A DNA stretch of 64,000 nt from Lutjanus erythropterus (Eukaryota; Chordata; Actinopteri; Lutjaniformes; Lutjanidae): positions 4,577,820 to 4,641,819 of the forward strand of contig CM034604.1 in NCBI GenBank assembly GCA_020091685.1, given 5' to 3'. Shown here piece by piece: positions 60,110 to 64,000 of this stretch. The stretch's first letter is position 1. Every line of letters begins with the position of its first letter. Both the position numbers and the translations under genes were made by a program. Under the pieces are notes generated by a model. It ran no database searches. It worked only from the letters and a program-made list of their open reading frames with translations, and was not told where the DNA came from.

Positions 60110-60253
60110 ACGATATTTTATAAAATCATCATATGTTTGCACTAGTTGTAAATGTACAGCGTGTCATATTAGAGAAAATGTGTATATTGAGATATATATT
60201 GTGGAATAGCCTAAAAATATGGAGATGTTATTTTTAAGCCACATCATCCAGCC
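60110..60253 (+). mobile_element. right end of a GGGCTGGGCGATAT-type MITE
   Basis: TTATTTTTAAGCCACATCATCCAGCCCTA at the end is a decayed version of the terminal inverted repeat seen at 19579-19876, with the same TTATTTTTAAGCCATCTC approach. The left part is lost. Confidence 0.55.
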
Positions 60254-60784
60254 CTAAACACAAAGTAACACAAAGATGGGGTTGTCATTAGTTTTGGAAG
60301 CATGAACCATGTAAGTAAGTCATGACTTGATGATGCTCTATATGGAAAATTAAAGGTTTACTAAAACTGTTACAGTTTCTCCTAAGAGGGTCATGAATTA
60401 GTGTAGGTACCACATTTCATGGTACGTGATACTGTAAAGTGGATTTTTTTTCCAGGAAACACAAAGTTTTCCAGCTAGTAAGACATACGCATCTGGTGCC
60501 CCATTGGTCTGTGTTAGCGTTTTTTTCTTTTCTCTAAAATCTCAGTTTCTTTTTTCTTGGCAAAATGTTTGAGAAGTGAAACCCTGTACACACATAACAG
60601 TGTTTATAAGTTAAGTGCAAACATTACTCTCACCATCTACCTTTAAGGATGATGCTCACATAGCACAGATTCCTTAACAGTTGCTTTTAATCAAATTACT
60701 TCAAAATAATTGACAGTGAACCTGGAACCATGTATAATCTGTTGTGTGGTAACATGAAGGCAACAGGCTGTATACGGTACAGAA

Positions 60785-61275
60785 TGCACACAGGACTGGG
60801 GTTTGGGGAGGTCAACAGGAGTCCATCAGCAGGCTTTTGCCCCCATCCTCCGAACTGGTAAATCTGTCCATGCGTCCACCTGCTCATTAATGCTAATATC
60901 CAGTCAGCCAATCACGTGGCAGCAGTTCAGAAAGAGATGTGATATAAGTGATTTTGACCATGGAATGGATGTTGGTGGCAGATGGCTGGTTTGAGTATCG
61001 GACAAACCCCTGATCTCCTGGGATTTTCACACACAATGCTGAACACGCTGCTGAAATGAGAGAGAATGGTGCAAAAAACAAAAACATCCAATTAACAGTT
61101 TTTTTTCCTGTGGATGTCAGCTGACAGGAGGATGACATGCAACTCTGACCATGAGTTCCTCTATTTAGCGCACACCTGGTCCCACTCCTCACGGCTAAAA
61201 ACCCAAAATTGAGGCTCAGACTCACCAAAACTGAACAATAGATGTAAAGCGTTGCCTGTTCTGATTGTGTTTGTG
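60785..61275 (+). pseudogene. Tc1/mariner transposase relic with internal deletion
   Basis: Frames give SDFDHGMDVGGRWLV, then VSDKPLISWDF, and REW, matching the N-terminal helix-turn-helix of a Tc1-type transposase (S-D-F-E-R-G-M, then I-S-E-T-A-D-L-L-G-F, then R-E-W). After a jump come VPLLTAKNPKLRLRLTKTEQ and SVAC, corresponding to the block before the first catalytic D-E-S motif. Everything between, and all catalytic residues downstream, are missing. Multiple stops are present. It is an inactive relic in intron 2 of gabrr1. Confidence 0.75.
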
Positions 61276-61427
61276 TGTGTTTGTGCTTGTTCTGATCTTT
61301 AATGAAATTTCCAAGCACTTTGTTGAATCCATGTCACAAAGACTTCAAGTTGTTTCCACGCCTAAAGTAGGGTCTTACCCAGAACTAGAAAGATTAAAGG
61401 CAGTAAGCTACTCTTGAGAAAGATAGC

Positions 61428-61508
61428 TGATTGTTGAGTCTCATTCCAACACCATCAAATGCAGACATTTCAGGTTGGTGGCTCCAACCGAGTGAGACTC
61501 AACAATCA
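61428..61508. repeat. inverted repeat, perfect 16-bp arms
   Basis: TGATTGTTGAGTCTCA (61428-61443) is the exact reverse complement of TGAGACTCAACAATCA (61493-61508), with a 49-bp loop. Pairing extends inward three bases with one mismatch. Within the loop GGTTGG and CCAACC can form a second small stem. Confidence 0.85.
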
Positions 61509-62184
61509 ACCCAACGTAAAGCGTTGGTATGTGACTCCATGGGAATGAGAGTGACCAATCAGCTCTCTAGACATACTACAATGTTAACGTTTATACTGAC
61601 TCTTTAAAATACAACCCAACCATTATTTCTACATGTCATTTCATGACCAGTAAGTAGAGTCAATCTTGAATGTTGTCCAGGTTGAAATATAGTTCTGGTT
61701 CCAGAAATTTTGGTCGCATGCACCCAATACTGAGGCTTTTTGTGTGCAGGAAACTTGTTGATTTTGTCTTTTTGGTTACATTTACACAAAAGATGTGCCT
61801 GTCCTTGGCATATAGTTAATATCAGTTCATTTTGTGCATCACAACAAATAGGTTACAAGTATCAAGACTGTGTCAGACAAAGACAGTGTGGGCAAATTGA
61901 AAGATACTGAGATTAAAGCAACTTTGTGGCAGAACTTCACAAACACGTGACTGGAAGGTGATTACGTGCTGTGCAATGACTCTTCAGAAACGTGTTCTCA
62001 GCATCAAATTCCTTTCATTCAGTTGATATGTCTTTACTGTCAAAGGGTATTAAATATTACAGTTTTATAAATACTGGATCAACTTGAGTGAAATAGCATA
62101 AAAGGTTTCACTGAGTAACAATGAACAACAATGAATGACAAAATAGGAATGTACTGACATGTAAATGCAAAATGTCAAAATAAT

Positions 62185-63103
62185 AACAAACTTTATATTA
62201 AGGTACTTGTACTAAGCATTGGTAATAGGTACTAAAGCTCTCATAAGATGTTTATTAACATTAATATGGGTTCATAAGACTATATAAGAATTCAAATTTA
62301 TTGTTAGATTATAAGACATGTATGAGTACTTATAAGAAACTTGCTAATGGTTTATATTTTTTTTAAAAAGTAACTCACCTCAGTAGGTCTCTGCAGCTGT
62401 CACTGTCTAGAAAAGGTAAAAAGCCTCCAGATACTAATAATCACAACAAAAAAGGTCATGGTTTACTGTTGACAAGTGTATGATAAAGGATTAACGAACC
62501 TTAATAAGCACTGTTCATTCACACTTTAGCTCTGCCCCCCCCCCCCCCAAATATGTAGTTAGCTGTTAATAATTGCATGACAATGAATGAATTAATCCTA
62601 TCAAGCACTGTTCACACTTTAGATCCAGTACCACCAAATGCATAGTTAACTGTTAATAAGTGCATGATAAAGGATAAACTAACTTTAACCAACATTGTTC
62701 ACACTTTAGATCCAGTATCTCCAAAATGTGTAGTTAACTGTTAATAAGAGCACAATTAACTGCTAATAATAACTGCATAATAAAGTATGTAGAAGTCTTA
62801 ATGAAGTGATAGCAAAAGTACAGTAAAGTTTCAACAATGATATGACAGGTAAGTTATTTAAACTCAAATGTTTGTAACTCACAAGGCTTTCATTAACATT
62901 CTTAAGCAGTCTTTAAACTGTTAATAAGTGTCCCAAGTGCTTATAAATGTCTTATAATCTCACAATATTTGTATTATCTTTATTATGCTATTATTTACAC
63001 ATCTGGTCTTACTAACACATTTTAATGCTAATAAGCATCTTATAAAGGTCTTATTACCTTAATTGATGCTTATTACATGCAACTTGATATAAAGTGTTAC
63101 CCA
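62185..63103. mobile_element. AT-rich non-autonomous element with GGTAACACTTTATAT-type ends
   Basis: The right end TTGATATAAAGTGTTACC (to 63103) is the inverse of a GGTAACACTTTATATYAA terminus. The left end AACTTTATATTAAGGTA is a decayed counterpart. The interior is rich in TTAATAAG, TTATAAGA and CTTATTA motifs and contains a minisatellite (62465-62790). It is non-coding. Confidence 0.6.
62465..62790 (+). repeat. minisatellite, period about 87-97 bp, with a (C)14 run
   Basis: The block GTTCA(TTC)ACACTTTAG begins at 62513, 62610 and 62697. Each copy is followed by AGTTARCTGTTAATAA and a GCATGAYAAWGGAT-like block. The first unit is longer because it contains a run of about 14 C (62535-62549). 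Confidence 0.8.
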
Positions 63104-63195
63104 ATAAGATTGCAGAGTTGTTCATCTTTCTTGGAGACCCTAAACTTAACATGTAGTGGTTCAGAAATAAATTTTGTGTTGTTGTTTTCCATCAG

Positions 63196-63302
63196 TCCCA
63201 TATTCAAGAGGAGTCCAGATATAACTAAAGCCTGGAGTACAAAGACGGAGCAGCTGCTGAGGATAGATGACCATGACTTTACAATGCGACCAGGCTTTGG
63301 AG
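63196..63302 (+). CDS. gabrr1: gabrr1 exon 3: start of the rho-1 ligand-binding domain
   Basis: Bounded by the acceptor TTTTCCATCAG (AG at 63194-63195) and donor GAG|GTAAGG, this 107-nt exon encodes residues 54-89 and the first base of codon 90. It contains SPDITK (60-65), EQLLRIDDHDF (72-82) and MRPGFGG (84-90), a signature of rho subunits at the start of the extracellular Cys-loop-receptor domain. RSPDITK and RIDDHDF favour rho-1 over rho-2 (which has LDVTK and RVDEHDF) and rho-3 (HIEDNDF). The frame joins exon 2 without a stop. The agonist-site loops, Cys loop, four membrane helices and cytoplasmic loop must follow beyond the window; the next expected exon (beginning PAIPVGVDV-like) is not present before 64000. 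Confidence 0.93.
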
Positions 63303-64000
63303 GTAAGGGGCTTCATCTGTGCCACTCACTCACTCACCATGCAGCCTGCCAGTAGACTGTGATCTCTACTCAAAGATGCTTCTGTCTTAATTCAGTGTCG
63401 AGACAAGTCATTAGCCACATTTGTTCTTTTAGACTTTACACTAAACCCCAACCCACACCATCCCATCTATACACTCATTTAAATGTGGGCAGTGGGAGTG
63501 TCCCGCACTGGCTTGTAAAGATGACATAAGAGAGCAGGATTATGTCTGAGCCATGCTGCTGTGGGCTAGTGATTAATTACCCAGCAGTCACAGTCAGTAG
63601 CTTTAGGTTACTATCACTCCCATCTTAATCTGCCACATTAGCAGCGCTTAAAGCTCGAATCTGTGCACTTTTTTAAATTCTCACACTTGCATTTCCGCTA
63701 TAAGTACCAGATCTCATATGGAGTTCTTAGAAAGACATTACTCCAGTAACGGCAGGCTTTCATCAGTTGTTAATTATTAGGAAATTAAAGCTGGACTGAG
63801 CCTGATTAATTACGTGAGAGTTGTTATGCTAAATGCTAATGTTTTTAATGGAAAGTTCACACTTTCTGTGCAAGGTGTTGCGCAAAAAATATTTGAGACA
63901 GTCTTCAAAAATTGCATGCTTACTTTAGTGGCTGAATATCCTTCATGCAGCATAACTATGCTAATTGTTCTCTTATCCTGATGTACATACACTGTTTTCA
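63303..64000 (+). other. gabrr1: start of gabrr1 intron 3
   Basis: Opens with the consensus donor GTAAGG and runs to the edge of the window. No exon resembling the next rho-1 exon is present and no repeat is recognised. Confidence 0.7.

Larger units (their letters stand above)
59241..63195 (+). other. gabrr1: gabrr1 intron 2 (about 4.0 kb)
   Basis: Begins GTATGT and ends TTTTCCATCAG. In order it holds a (TG)n tract at the donor, a short dispersed repeat (59612-59715), the end of a MITE (60110-60253), a Tc1 transposase relic (60785-61275), an inverted repeat (61428-61508) and an AT-rich element with an internal minisatellite (62185-63103) that stops about 92 bp before exon 3. I see nothing assignable in 59280-59600, 59720-60100, 60260-60780 or 61510-62180. 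Confidence 0.75.

Noticed and set aside
60893..61318. 141-codon minus-strand frame in gabrr1 intron 2
   Set aside because: It is antisense to the Tc1 transposase relic; the sense strand explains the sequence.

Overview
The window is vertebrate nuclear DNA, almost certainly from a ray-finned (teleost, probably percomorph) fish. The coding exons are short, interrupted and flanked by consensus splice sites. The rest is AT-rich and full of repeat families typical of teleosts: the TAGGGCTGCAAC-ended MITE, hAT MITEs with 8-bp target duplications, L2-group and L1/Tx1-group LINE relics, a Tc1 transposase relic, tRNA-headed SINEs and (TG)n tracts. There are no operons, no prokaryotic genes and no CRISPR. 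Most open frames of 60-200 codons are chance frames or lie in repeats.

Two protein-coding genes are supported, both only in part. (1) On the minus strand, the first coding exon of ube2j1 (ER-anchored ubiquitin-conjugating enzyme J1) lies at 20477-20507, with a CpG-rich leader and a perfect CRE (TGACGTCA) just upstream. Its remaining exons were not found in the window, so 1-20476 is best read as a long, transposon-filled first intron. (2) On the plus strand, the first three coding exons of gabrr1 (GABA-A receptor rho-1 subunit) lie at 52399-52508, 59190-59240 and 63196-63302. They encode the signal peptide, the short variable N-terminus and the start of the conserved ligand-binding domain, in one continuous frame across three GT-AG junctions. 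The gene runs off the right edge. The two genes are divergent, with 31.9 kb between their start codons. That spacer shows no recognisable gene.

Layout: 1-20.5 kb, presumed ube2j1 intron 1, with nested MITEs, hAT MITEs and LINE fragments; 20.5-20.84 kb, ube2j1 leader and promoter; 20.84-52.1 kb, intergenic, with an L1/Tx1 fragment, an L2 element split by later insertions, a 340-bp tandem array, two SINEs, a fresh-looking hAT MITE with a perfect target duplication, and a hAT-like element carrying a piece of a RecQ-like helicase; 52.1-52.5 kb, CpG-rich gabrr1 first exon; 52.5-64 kb, gabrr1 introns, with repeats up to about 90 bp from exon 3.

No previously undescribed multi-gene system is visible. 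The observations most worth checking are the hAT-like element with the captured helicase fragment, the 340-bp tandem array built from a MITE plus its flank, the foldback element 0.9 kb upstream of gabrr1, the (TG)n tract fused to the gabrr1 exon-2 donor, and repeat families shared between sites 11-37 kb apart. All homology statements are recognition by eye; no database search was run.
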